This document shows, piece after piece, positions 16,636 to 25,181 of a stretch of DNA of 27,000 bases; the stretch's first letter is position 1, and every line of letters begins with the position of its first letter. This DNA is from Fidelibacterota bacterium (GTDB lineage Bacteria; Marinisomatota; Marinisomatia; Marinisomatales; TCS55), in assembly GCA_004124535.1 (NCBI GenBank), contig SCKQ01000031.1, positions 1-27,000 on the forward strand. The letters run 5' to 3'. A program made the position numbers and the translations under genes. A model generated the notes under the pieces. The model saw only the letters and a list, made by a program, of their open reading frames with translations. It did not search any database and was not told the DNA's origin.

Positions 16636-16709
16636 GTACGGTGAAATCACCTGATGATTTGAAACAACAACTTAAAGATCAAGCGGAAATAGTTAACGTT
16701 AATGCGTAA
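16488..16709 (+). pseudogene. Out-of-frame C-terminal part of the restriction endonuclease
   Basis: Read one frame away from the upstream part, this stretch gives GTNICGWLPKNELEEK, then AAFYKKGTSRYRSDKTWF and RTKADLYEIPNKKL, ending at a TAA at 16707-16709. This is a far more protein-like continuation than the frame that ends at 16635. The switch must happen between 16488 and about 16503, next to the five-A run at 16486-16490, where loss of one A would explain it. The endonuclease is therefore either a decayed gene or carries an indel error in the assembly. Confidence 0.72.
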
Positions 16710-16840
16710 ATTATCACGATGGATTTCTTCCGGATGAAGATGATGATGAAATATTAATATTTTACTTCTCACGCTCTTCCGAGTCTTGTTTAGTCTACAC
16801 AATAACTAAACATTTATTTAACTAACACTTTAATTATTTA

Positions 16841-19306
16841 ATGAAAAAAATAACAATACTATTATTATGTACAACTGCCCTTATGGGCCAGCGCGATCAT
16901 ACCAGGCAGATGCCCGCTATTGGAGTCCTTCAAGGCGTTGTTTTAGATTCCGCTAGCAATAAACCAATTGAATATGCATCAATTTCAATTGTACGTGTTC
17001 GAGATGATGAAATTATAACCGGCGGCGTAGCAGATACAGATGGATATTTCAAGATTCAAAAAATACCCTTAGGCAGATACAGCGTTTTAGTCGAATTTAT
17101 TGGCTATAATAAAGCAGTCATTGAAGAAGTAAACATTTTCCCAAGAGAAGGTGGAGGAATTGAACAGAATCTAGGTGATATCAAATTATCCATTTCATCA
17201 GTACAAATGGCTGAAGTAGATGTTTTCGGTGAATTGCCACAGTTCATTCAAACCATTGATAAAAAGATCTTTTTTGTAGACCAAAGCCTGACCGTGCTGG
17301 GCGGAACTGCTACAGATGCGTTAAAGAAGATACCCTCTGTGGATGTGGATATTGACGGCAATATCAGCCTGCGGGGTGACCAGAACGTGAATGTGCTCAT
17401 CGATGGTAAACCGAGCGGCCTGACCCAAAGCGACCGCCGGGCTATGGTGGATAATATTCCAGCGGCAATGATCGACCGTGTGGAAGTGATCACCAACCCT
17501 TCCGCGAAATATGATCCTGACGGCATGGGCGGCATCATCAACATTATTTTAAAACGCGGACAATTTGAAGGTATGAACGGCAATACCTCCATTACAGCAG
17601 GACAATTTGATCAATTCAATGCCTCCGGAATGCTCAACTTCCGCCGGGAAAAATTTAATGTATTTTCCAACGCGAGTTATCGGAAAGGCTATCGCCAGGG
17701 TGATGGGTTCCGTACATTTATTATGGACTATGGAACCGCTGCTGATACATCTAAACAGATTACATCAAGGATAAGAATGCCAGTGTCGATGTCCTTAAGA
17801 CTGGGTGGGGACTACTATGTGACGGAAAAACAAACGTTCTCACTTAGCACAACATTTAGTGACCATGATAACACCTCTGAAGAGAGCGTACATTACATCT
17901 ATCCCCTTGATTATGAAGTACAACAAGATGAAGAAAAATTTGGTTTAACCAACGCGGTGGATCTGACATATGTCAGAGATTATGAGGATCCCCAGCAAAA
18001 GCTGGAACTGGACATATCTTATTCTTATAGTGCTGCCAGTGAAGTACAAACACAACGTGCCAATGAGCAGGATCCAATCAACGCTGATGAATGGCGAACC
18101 AATATGATCATAAGAGGGGATTATACGCATCCGTTCAGCAAGGGCACGTTGCTGGAAACAGGGTTCAAAGGCACAATAAAGGATTTCAACTCGGATCTTC
18201 AATATTTAGTTGTACCCTATGATTTCATTTACGGGGAAGATGTTTATGCCTTTTACGCAACCCTGGCTCATGATTTCAGCGCCATCTGGGGTCTTAAGCT
18301 AGGCCTGCGTGCTGAACAGGTTGAGACCAGCATCCGCATGAATGCCGACGGCGAACAAGACACAACAAATATTTTCACCACACTGATTGATAATGCCATT
18401 GCCAAGACACCATTTTCAAATCCTTATTTTAAAATATATCCAAGTATGTTTTGGATGTACACAATTTCGGAAAAGGACCAGCTCCAGTTCGGCTATAGTA
18501 AACGGGTGAACCGCCCGCGCCGCTGGTCCATGAACCCTTTTCCCCGGGACTTTTTTGATACCAGCCATATTCGCACCGGTAATCCCTATGTGAAACCGGA
18601 ATTCAGTGATGTGATGGAATTAAACTTTTCTCACTTTGACCGCAGGCTGACCTTGAATACGGGAGTATATTACAAAAAAGTAGTAGATATAATGCGCTGG
18701 TGGGATAGTGATTTCATAGCGGTAGGTGATACAACCTACGAGGTGATATCTTCAGACAATGCAGGCTTCGGTGAATCAAATGGCATTGAATTCATGGTCA
18801 ACTACCGGCCAATACCTTTGATCAATTTAATGGTGTCTGTGACCACATGGAATTCGCACACTTACGGTTCTGGCGAAGCGGATCTCAATGGGACATCCAG
18901 TGGATATTATGCCCGTGGTATGTCAACGATCACTTTACCGCGCATCGCCAGGATTGAGCTATCTTCCAGGTATCGTGGCCCAATGAAATTTTCTGATGGA
19001 GATATAAAAGGAAGTTTCACCATGGACCTTGCCATACAAAAAGGATTTCTGGACAATCGTTTGAATTTGACCTTCAAGGTCAGCGATGTGTTTGACAGCG
19101 GCAAGTTCAGGATCAATACTGAACAGACAGTGGACCTGGGTAGCTTAAGCTATACACAGATTATGGAAGCCGAGCGGCGCCATTCCCCGCGCACCATGTA
19201 TCTGACCTTAAGCTACAATTTTGGAAAGATGGAGGAGAAGAAACGATGGGGCCGGGGCAGAGAAGGTGACCATGGCGGCGGCGGTATGATGGAAATGGAT
19301 TATTGA
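16841..19306 (+). CDS. TonB-linked outer-membrane beta-barrel protein
   Basis: This outer-membrane receptor-like protein has 821 residues. The signal peptide is about 1-16 (MKKITILLLCTTALMGQ). A carboxypeptidase-regulatory-like domain lies at about 28-110 (GVVLDSASNKPIEYASI ... GYFKIQKIPLGRYSVLVEFIGY). The plug covers about 140-240 (ATDALKKIPSVDVDIDGNIS, LRGDQNVNVLIDGKP, MGGIINIILKRG), and a large barrel of the OMP_b-brl_3 type follows. The tail is unusual: after the last strand (LTLSYNFGK) comes a charged, Gly-rich stretch ending EMDY instead of the usual terminal aromatic strand residue. No STN domain or neighbouring sigma/anti-sigma pair is present, so it is not of the FecA signalling type. 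The substrate is unknown. Its end overlaps the convergent hydroxylase by 7 bases. Confidence 0.92.
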   Translation: MKKITILLLCTTALMGQRDHTRQMPAIGVLQGVVLDSASNKPIEYASISIVRVRDDEIITGGVADTDGYFKIQKIPLGRYSVLVEFIGYNKAVIEEVNIFPREGGGIEQNLGDIKLSISSVQMAEVDVFGELPQFIQTIDKKIFFVDQSLTVLGGTATDALKKIPSVDVDIDGNISLRGDQNVNVLIDGKPSGLTQSDRRAMVDNIPAAMIDRVEVITNPSAKYDPDGMGGIINIILKRGQFEGMNGNTSITAGQFDQFNASGMLNFRREKFNVFSNASYRKGYRQGDGFRTFIMDYGTAADTSKQITSRIRMPVSMSLRLGGDYYVTEKQTFSLSTTFSDHDNTSEESVHYIYPLDYEVQQDEEKFGLTNAVDLTYVRDYEDPQQKLELDISYSYSAASEVQTQRANEQDPINADEWRTNMIIRGDYTHPFSKGTLLETGFKGTIKDFNSDLQYLVVPYDFIYGEDVYAFYATLAHDFSAIWGLKLGLRAEQVETSIRMNADGEQDTTNIFTTLIDNAIAKTPFSNPYFKIYPSMFWMYTISEKDQLQFGYSKRVNRPRRWSMNPFPRDFFDTSHIRTGNPYVKPEFSDVMELNFSHFDRRLTLNTGVYYKKVVDIMRWWDSDFIAVGDTTYEVISSDNAGFGESNGIEFMVNYRPIPLINLMVSVTTWNSHTYGSGEADLNGTSSGYYARGMSTITLPRIARIELSSRYRGPMKFSDGDIKGSFTMDLAIQKGFLDNRLNLTFKVSDVFDSGKFRINTEQTVDLGSLSYTQIMEAERRHSPRTMYLTLSYNFGKMEEKKRWGRGREGDHGGGGMMEMDY

Positions 19307-20142
19307 ACGCTGAATTTTGATCCTACCGGCGGGCGATAGGCCTGGAAAGGGATCATCAATAGATTTTTAATACTGGAGTGTTCTTCAGGTTTCATATGGG
19401 TGTCGATACCATATACAAGATCATCCATTTTTTTCACACTAGTAGCAGTTCTGAATACGTGATCCCAGATGGAAAAGATATTGCCATAATTACTGTCCGT
19501 ATGAGGTTGGATATAATGATGATGGATCTTATGGAAATGAGGAGTAACGAAAATATATGAGAACGCCTTATCCACCGCTAAAGGCATTTTGATATTGGCA
19601 TGAGAAAAATGGGCAAAAAATACCGAGATGGTCTGATACAGCATTACCAGTCCAAAGGAAGCACCTGTAACAAAAACGGCCAAAGTAGTAAAAAGTAATC
19701 GGAAAATATTTTCTCCGGGGTGGTGACGCAAGCCGCTGGTCACATCCACATTAGGATCTGTGTGATGGATCAGATGAAACTTCCACAGCCATTTGACATT
19801 GTGCTGGATCCAGTGGATCAGCCAGGCGCCAATTAGGTCCATAAAGATCAGACCGCCAAGTACATAGAGCCAGAGAGGTAATTCGGTTAGATTTAATAAA
19901 CCGGTACCATGCGATTCATTATAGTTAACCGCAGCGAGGATCAGATAAGCTCCAAAAAGATTAACAATAAGCGTAATGATCGTAAAAGTGATATTGATGA
20001 AAGCATGTTTGATTTTACTGTATTCCATCCTGAACAAAGGAACACCCGATTCGATAAAAAGAAAAAATGTTAGTCCCGAAATTAGAAAAATACCTCGGGC
20101 TTCATCTGAAATGTTCGTGAAGTATTGGATCAGTTCCTGCAT
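19300..20142 (-). CDS. Fatty-acid hydroxylase/sterol desaturase superfamily membrane enzyme
   Basis: This di-iron integral membrane oxygenase-type protein has 280 residues. The histidine boxes typical of the family are all present: H110-x3-H114 (HWIQH), H123-x2-HH (HLIHH), the HH at 140-141 and H202-x-H-x2-HHH (HFHKIHHH), plus H214. Membrane segments are seen at about 15-33, 50-72, 90-110 and 145-178. The family hydroxylates or desaturates lipids, carotenoids or sterols using O2. No partner genes for a specific lipid pathway lie next to it. Its last codons overlap the end of the convergent TonB-linked gene by 7 bases. Confidence 0.92.
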   Translation of the reverse strand: MQELIQYFTNISDEARGIFLISGLTFFLFIESGVPLFRMEYSKIKHAFINITFTIITLIVNLFGAYLILAAVNYNESHGTGLLNLTELPLWLYVLGGLIFMDLIGAWLIHWIQHNVKWLWKFHLIHHTDPNVDVTSGLRHHPGENIFRLLFTTLAVFVTGASFGLVMLYQTISVFFAHFSHANIKMPLAVDKAFSYIFVTPHFHKIHHHYIQPHTDSNYGNIFSIWDHVFRTATSVKKMDDLVYGIDTHMKPEEHSSIKNLLMIPFQAYRPPVGSKFSVQ

Positions 20143-20244
20143 AAATATGCTCTTAATTTAACTAGTGAGAATACTATCTGTTCTTAAATTTTGCAAATAA
20201 AAAGCCATTCGAAATGCAGGATGTTTTTGTTTGTATATTAAATT

Positions 20245-20493
20245 ATGAAAAATTGGTTTAAAAATAATTCAGAATCATTGAACTGGAAATTGATCGGTTG
20301 GCTGGGTGCCGGTCTGGTTATTTTTGGATATTACCTCAATGCTAATGAATACATATTATCCTGGCTTGTCTGGATGGTGGGAAATGCTATGGTAGGCATC
20401 TATTGCATATATAAAAAAGCCTATTCCACTGCAGCAATGTCATTTATTATTACGATCATGAATATTTATGGTTTCATACGCTGGCTTTCATGA
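20245..20493 (+). CDS. Small three-TM membrane protein (PnuC/SemiSWEET-like look)
   Basis: This protein of 82 residues has three hydrophobic segments (about 15-31, 36-55 and 59-80). The pattern GWLGAGLVIFGYYLNANE...MVGNAMVGIYCIYKKAYSTA...NIYGFIRWLS resembles the short hypothetical proteins related to the nicotinamide-riboside transporter PnuC or to SemiSWEET half-transporters; I cannot choose between them. Its stop overlaps the ATG of the aminotransferase-like gene (ATGA, 20490-20493), which indicates translational coupling and a possible shared role. Function is not assigned. Confidence 0.7.
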   Translation: MKNWFKNNSESLNWKLIGWLGAGLVIFGYYLNANEYILSWLVWMVGNAMVGIYCIYKKAYSTAAMSFIITIMNIYGFIRWLS

Positions 20494-21647
20494 AACCGAT
20501 CGTTTCTGAAAAAGACTTCCCCACAGCAGATAAGTTTGTTTATCTCAATGCGGCCAATGTGGCACTCATGTATAGCGGCGCGGAGCAGGTTATTAAAGAT
20601 TGGGTTACAGATATTGCCCAAAATGGCAGCAATAATTTTGATGATCATGCTGAAGAAAATGTCTTCGAAGATTTGCACCGTGCAGCTGCGCGCTTGATCA
20701 ACGCTGCAGCGGAGGATATTGCTGCCGGTTCAAGCGCCACAGAACTGCTTTGTTCACTGGCCTGGGCTGTATCTCCAGAAAAGGAGCAAAATGTTGTCAG
20801 CACTGAAATTGTATTCCCCAGCACGGTGTATCCCTGGCAGCGCGTGGCCAACTCTACGGGGTGCGAGATCAGGCTGGCTAAAGAAAAAAGTAATTTTATT
20901 CATACAGATGATATCATTGCTTTAATTGATCAGCATACAGCAGTTGTCTGTATTTCCCACGTAGAATACGGTAATGGTCAAACCTTTGATCTGCAACTTT
21001 TAGCAGAGGCGGCTCATGAGCATGATGCACTCTTGGTTGTGGATGCGACTCAATCTGCTGGAGCCATACCTATTGATGTCCAGACATGTCCTGTGGATGC
21101 GTTAATCAGCGGAGCCTATAAATGGCTGTGTGGGCCATTTGGTGCGGCATTCATGTATGTTGCACCCCATCTTCAGGAAAAACTGGAGCCGGGACTGGTT
21201 GGCTTTCGCAGTCATAAGAATATGTGGGATCTTGATGCCAGCCGGATCGTCTATCCGCAAGGGGCCCAAAAGTTTGAATTCAGTACCATGGCCTTCGGCT
21301 GTGCAGTGGGGCTGACCAGAGCGATCGATTTTCTTAATGAGGTTGGGGTTGAAAACATTTTTCAATACAATCGGCAGTTGGCGGATAAATTGATCACGGG
21401 CCTGCGTTCCCGTGATGCGGTAATCACATCACCTTTGGATGATAAGGACCGGTCATCCATCGTAACAGCCTATTTCAAAAATGTCGACTCTAAAGAAATA
21501 ATTAAAAGGCTCAAGGCAGCCCAAATATTTGTTTCCAGCCGGGCCAGTGCAATACGTTTTTCACCGCATCTTTATAATACCACTGAAGATATAGATAGTG
21601 TCCTAGCTGAAATCGATAACAGTATTACAAACAAAAAACCCCGCTAA
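20490..21647 (+). CDS. Class V aminotransferase family PLP enzyme (cysteine desulfurase-like)
   Basis: This PLP-dependent enzyme of 385 residues has the standard length of the family. VYLNAANVALM (17-27) begins the fold, GSSATELLCSLAW (80-92) is the phosphate-binding turn, H157 (SHVEYGNGQTFD) stacks on the cofactor, D185-A-T-Q188 (VVDATQSAGAIPID) binds the pyridine nitrogen, and K211 in SGAYKWLCGP is the Schiff-base lysine. It differs from true IscS/SufS in lacking their active-site Cys loop in a recognisable form, so a lyase or epimerase-like activity (isopenicillin-N-epimerase or kynureninase relatives) is as likely as desulfuration. It is translationally coupled to the small membrane protein upstream, and its last codons and stop lie inside the terminator hairpin. 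Confidence 0.88.
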   Translation: MKPIVSEKDFPTADKFVYLNAANVALMYSGAEQVIKDWVTDIAQNGSNNFDDHAEENVFEDLHRAAARLINAAAEDIAAGSSATELLCSLAWAVSPEKEQNVVSTEIVFPSTVYPWQRVANSTGCEIRLAKEKSNFIHTDDIIALIDQHTAVVCISHVEYGNGQTFDLQLLAEAAHEHDALLVVDATQSAGAIPIDVQTCPVDALISGAYKWLCGPFGAAFMYVAPHLQEKLEPGLVGFRSHKNMWDLDASRIVYPQGAQKFEFSTMAFGCAVGLTRAIDFLNEVGVENIFQYNRQLADKLITGLRSRDAVITSPLDDKDRSSIVTAYFKNVDSKEIIKRLKAAQIFVSSRASAIRFSPHLYNTTEDIDSVLAEIDNSITNKKPR

Positions 21648-21662
21648 TGCGGGGTTTTTTGT
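21631..21662 (+). terminator. Bidirectional terminator overlapping the stop codon of the PLP-enzyme gene
   Basis: A perfect 14-bp stem (ACAAAAAACCCCGC at 21631-21644, its complement at 21649-21662) surrounds the loop TAAT, and the 3' arm contains TTTTTTG. The TAA stop of the upstream gene (21645-21647) is in the loop, so the last few codons form the 5' arm. Confidence 0.88.
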
Positions 21663-21774
21663 TTTACTATATTTGTCTTTATATTCTACAATGAAGTTTG
21701 ATAGTGAAATAAATTTAAAGATGAATAAGACCCTCCCAATCGCTTCATTGATCATTTGATAGAAGAAACTGGAA

Positions 21775-23586
21775 ATGCTGACAAAACTCACTCACACATC
21801 TATAGTTGTATTTACGGTAATTACTTTTGTAATGGCCCAGGGCGGTGGCTATGCATTGGATTTTGATGGGTCGAATGATTATTCAAAACACGGAACAAAC
21901 TCATCACTACGCCCAACATCAGCAATTACACTTGAGGCATGGATATACGTCCAAACAGACGCAAACTGGGAAAGTGCTGTAAGTTACGCGACGGATAATG
22001 GTGCTACTGAATCTGGTTATGACTTGTTTTGCAGAGGTGCAGGTACTAATAAATGGTGTTTCAGAGTAGCTCGTGTAGGTATGTCAGAAGGAGACTGGGC
22101 TTTTGACCCTTTTGCAAATAATCTCACATATTCGCAATGGATTCATATGGCTGGCACATACGACGGTACTACAAGTCGTTTTTATAAAAATGGTGCTTTA
22201 GAGAGGTCAGAGACTAATTCAGGAAACATTGATTGGAATCCTGCACCAGATAAATTCTACCTTGGAAAGTTTTCTGACAGTGATGAAAATAATTATTTCG
22301 ATGGCTACCTTGACGAAGTACGGATTTGGAGCGTCGCCCGCACCGCAGCGCAGATCGCGGATAATATTCATGTGGAACTGGATGGAGATGAAACAGGTCT
22401 TGTAGCGTATTTTAAGATGTCCAATGGTTCTGGTACAACAATTACGGACAATAGTGACAATAGCAATACTGGAACAATGGTAAATATGGCAAATAGTGAC
22501 TGGATAACCTCCGACGCACCCATAGGCGACTTAACCAGTGGCTATACTACAGATGTGGAAGCACTATGGGAAGGGTGTGGAACATCAGCTTCTGATGCGT
22601 CGGATGGTTTAACTATGGTAGTGGGCACTGCGCTTACCGATGCAAACTTTGCTGTTTATGGGAATAACAATACTTCAGGTACATCCACATCAGATATTGG
22701 TTCGGTTGGTAGTACTAACCGTACAGGCCGTATCTGGCAGGTGGATGAGTCTGGGACAGTAGCTGGGACAGTCACGATTGATATCAGTGATGCTACAGGC
22801 AATGCAGGACAATCAGGAACAGCATCAAACTTTAGATTACTCTATCGTTCAGGTACGTCTGGTGATTTCAGCTCTGCTGCAACAGGTGCCAGTATCTCTG
22901 GTGATGTAGTTACTTTTACCAGTGTTTCTTTGGCAGATGGTTATTATGCCTTGGGAGCGGAGTCAGATGCAACTTTACCTGTAGAGCTCACGTCCTTTGA
23001 AGTATTATCTACCAGGGATAATTCTATCACACTTCAATGGATCACTGAGAGCGAGATCAATAATCTTGGTTTTATCCTGGACAGGAGAGTCCCGGGAACA
23101 GAATGGACCGAGATCGCCACTTACATCACCCATCCAGAGCTACAGGGCCAGGGCAGTGTCACCCACCAGACCATTTATAGCTATACAGATAACACAGTCC
23201 TGTCTGCTGAGACCTATGATTACCGTTTAGCAGATGTGGATTATGACGGCAACAAAGTTTACCACAGTATGACAGTCATGGGTGTATCACCTAATGATGT
23301 TGTACCTGAGACATTTACACTCTATCCGGCCTATCCCAATCCGTTTAATCCCGTGACAACAATCCGTTACGATTTACCAGAGGATGCACTGGTCAACATC
23401 ACTATATATGATATTATGGGACGCAGTATCAGGTCATTAGTGAATAGTAAACAGACTGCTGGTTATAGGTCTACCCAATGGAACGCCACCAATAACGCTG
23501 GTTCACCAGTATCAGCAGGGCTTTACCTTTACACTATTCAAGCGGGCGAGTTCAGACAGGTAAGGAAGATGGTCTTACCGAAGTAA
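21775..23586 (+). CDS. T9SS-exported LamG/concanavalin-like domain protein
   Basis: This exported protein of 603 residues has a signal peptide at about 1-22 (IVVFTVITFVMAQG). A LamG/concanavalin-A-like jelly roll spans about 25-215: YALDFDGSNDYSKHG, ITLEAWIYVQTDANWES, YSQWIHMAGTYDGTTSRFYKNG and the closing DGYLDEVRIWSVARTAAQI are hallmarks. Residues 245-395 are a Thr/Ser/Gly-rich beta region. Residues 398-500 resemble the LPVELTSFEV...ITLQWITESEINNLGF module found before T9SS tails. A type A sorting domain (FTLYPAYPNPFNPVTT) starts at about 512 and ends RKMVLPK. The likely role is carbohydrate binding or adhesion on the cell surface. It has its own terminator and no obvious operon partner. 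Confidence 0.9.
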   Translation: MLTKLTHTSIVVFTVITFVMAQGGGYALDFDGSNDYSKHGTNSSLRPTSAITLEAWIYVQTDANWESAVSYATDNGATESGYDLFCRGAGTNKWCFRVARVGMSEGDWAFDPFANNLTYSQWIHMAGTYDGTTSRFYKNGALERSETNSGNIDWNPAPDKFYLGKFSDSDENNYFDGYLDEVRIWSVARTAAQIADNIHVELDGDETGLVAYFKMSNGSGTTITDNSDNSNTGTMVNMANSDWITSDAPIGDLTSGYTTDVEALWEGCGTSASDASDGLTMVVGTALTDANFAVYGNNNTSGTSTSDIGSVGSTNRTGRIWQVDESGTVAGTVTIDISDATGNAGQSGTASNFRLLYRSGTSGDFSSAATGASISGDVVTFTSVSLADGYYALGAESDATLPVELTSFEVLSTRDNSITLQWITESEINNLGFILDRRVPGTEWTEIATYITHPELQGQGSVTHQTIYSYTDNTVLSAETYDYRLADVDYDGNKVYHSMTVMGVSPNDVVPETFTLYPAYPNPFNPVTTIRYDLPEDALVNITIYDIMGRSIRSLVNSKQTAGYRSTQWNATNNAGSPVSAGLYLYTIQAGEFRQVRKMVLPK

Positions 23587-23606
23587 GAAATATAAAATCT
23601 TATAAG

Positions 23607-23632
23607 AAAGCCTCGAATAGCGGGGCTTTTTT
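23607..23632 (+). terminator. Intrinsic terminator after the LamG-type gene
   Basis: The stem AAAGCCTCG/CGGGGCTTT (one G-U pair) has a 5-base loop AATAG and is followed by T's. It sits 20 bases after the stop at 23586. Confidence 0.82.
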
Positions 23633-23711
23633 GTTTTTGATTAAAGTCGCCCTATGGGCGTATGGATTTTATGAAGTTTTGTTTGACTGTCTCTCCCCAC
23701 AAAGAAATCGG

Positions 23712-23975
23712 TTACCCCAAAACCTTAGTCACCCAAGCGCGGCTGCATCCTAAATGCCGGGCAAGATTAGCTCTAGTAAAATTATGTTTGTTAACCAAAC
23801 GAAGGAATCGTAGCTTTCTTTCTTCTGCGGTTTCCATTTTTTGCTTCTTTTTCGATCTTAAAATGGCAAAATATTCATCATCTAATATTAGGTATCTGCC
23901 GTAGATATAGGCATTTACGGGGAATGTAAAATAGTTCGTGTTACCAAACGTTCTGTGGAGCGTGGAGAATCGAAA
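23712..23975 (-). pseudogene. Remnant of a helix-turn-helix DNA-binding protein gene
   Basis: This is the only coding-like signal in the long gap 23641-24056. On the minus strand a frame is open from 23975 to a TAA at 23712-23714 (87 residues). It contains YIYGRYLILDDEYFAILRSK, then METAEERKLRFLRLVNKH and FTRANLARHLGCSRAWVTKVLG, the last being a clear helix-turn-helix of the Cro/ParB kind. The only ATG is at 23837, which would give just 41 residues, so the protein is either a very short regulator or the leftover N-terminal part of a longer one, such as a recombinase-associated protein. It has no good start and ends directly after the recognition helix, so a remnant is the better reading. Confidence 0.5.
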
Positions 23976-24056
23976 CTAAGAACTCTATAATTGCACGTTT
24001 ACTAACATAACATATTGGGGGAATGACGAAGTAAACTGTCTTTGTTTAAAGGAAAT

Positions 24057-25127
24057 CTATGCTTTATTAAATTCTATTGGTTGCTCTGTTTCAATGTCGA
24101 ATAGATAAATTTTGTCTAAATCAAATTTGATCTTAGGGATGTTTCCCATGCCCTTTGTTTCTTCTATCTGCACTTTTGCTACTAAAATATTTTGGCCTCC
24201 GTCCATGTGTAAGAGAGTTTCATTCCCTAAGGGTTCCGCCACTAATAAAGGCAACTCCAATCCATCTTCGCTCAGGTGAACATCTTCCGGTCGAATACCG
24301 AGAATCACTTGCATCCCCTCCAGTTCCTTCACTTCTATGGCTTCACTCAGGTCTATGGAGATTTTCTCATTTGTTAATTGCCCATCCTTCACATAGCCGG
24401 TGATGAAATTCATGGAGGGCGAGCCAATAAACCCTGCTACGAACAGATTGGCAGGGTTTTGATAGACCTCAAGGGGAGAACCCACCTGTTGGCTTCTTCC
24501 TTCGTTCATAATGGCGATTCGATCTCCCATGGTCATTGCTTCCACCTGGTCGTGGGTGACGTAAATCATGGTGGTTTTGAACTGAGAATGGAGCTTCTTA
24601 ATCTCCGCCCGCATCTGTACTCGCAGCTTGGCATCAAGGTTTGAGAGTGGCTCGTCAAACAGAAACACTTTCGGGTGACGCACAATCGCTCTGCCTAGGG
24701 CAACTCTCTGCTTCTCTCCCCCAGAGAGCTCCTTCGGCTTGCGCTCCAGGAGCTTTTCTATTCTCAAGATTTCTGCCGCTTCCTGAACACGATTCTTGAT
24801 CTCATCCTTCGGATATTTTCTGTGCTTCAATCCAAAGGCCATGTTATTAAACACATCCATGTGGGGATAGAGAGCATAGTTTTGGAATACCATTGCAATG
24901 TCGCGATCTTTCGAGGCTACGTCGTTCACTAAATGATCATTGATGAATATATCTCCGCTGTCGAGTTCCTCTAACCCCGCCAACAGTCGGAGCAATGTCG
25001 TCTTGCCGCAGCCAGAGGGCCCAACGAGAACAATAAACTCTCCATTCTGAACCTCAATGCTGAAGTCCCGAACCGCCCCGGTTTCACCGAACCATTTCTC
25101 TACGTTGGAAAACTTTACGGACGCCAT
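24057..25127 (-). CDS. Sugar ABC transporter ATP-binding protein, MalK/UgpC type
   Basis: This cytoplasmic ATPase subunit of a CUT1-type carbohydrate importer has 356 residues. Walker A is GPSGCGKT (36-43), the Q-loop Q82 is in VFQNYALYPHM, the signature is LSGGEKQRVALGRA (134-147), Walker B is VFLFDEP with E159, the D-loop is SNLDAKLR, and the H-loop histidine is H192 in VTHDQVEAMTMGDRIAIM. A C-terminal MalK-like TOBE/OB region (about 240-350, including ILGIRPEDVHLS) follows. In this family one ATPase often serves several sugar permeases; none of the permease or binding-protein genes lie in the window. It is downstream of the debranching-enzyme-like gene with a gap of 54 bases, which fits maltodextrin or other alpha-glucan use. 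Confidence 0.95.
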   Translation of the reverse strand: MASVKFSNVEKWFGETGAVRDFSIEVQNGEFIVLVGPSGCGKTTLLRLLAGLEELDSGDIFINDHLVNDVASKDRDIAMVFQNYALYPHMDVFNNMAFGLKHRKYPKDEIKNRVQEAAEILRIEKLLERKPKELSGGEKQRVALGRAIVRHPKVFLFDEPLSNLDAKLRVQMRAEIKKLHSQFKTTMIYVTHDQVEAMTMGDRIAIMNEGRSQQVGSPLEVYQNPANLFVAGFIGSPSMNFITGYVKDGQLTNEKISIDLSEAIEVKELEGMQVILGIRPEDVHLSEDGLELPLLVAEPLGNETLLHMDGGQNILVAKVQIEETKGMGNIPKIKFDLDKIYLFDIETEQPIEFNKA

Positions 25128-25181
25128 TTTGTTTTAACTGACATATTCTTTCTATAATTTAATTCCAATTCTGGGGAAATT

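Noticed and set aside
23662..23904. A plus-strand open frame of 80 residues in the gap after the LamG gene
   Set aside because: The opposite strand has a recognisable helix-turn-helix, whereas this translation is Cys/Phe/Arg-rich nonsense with no family look.
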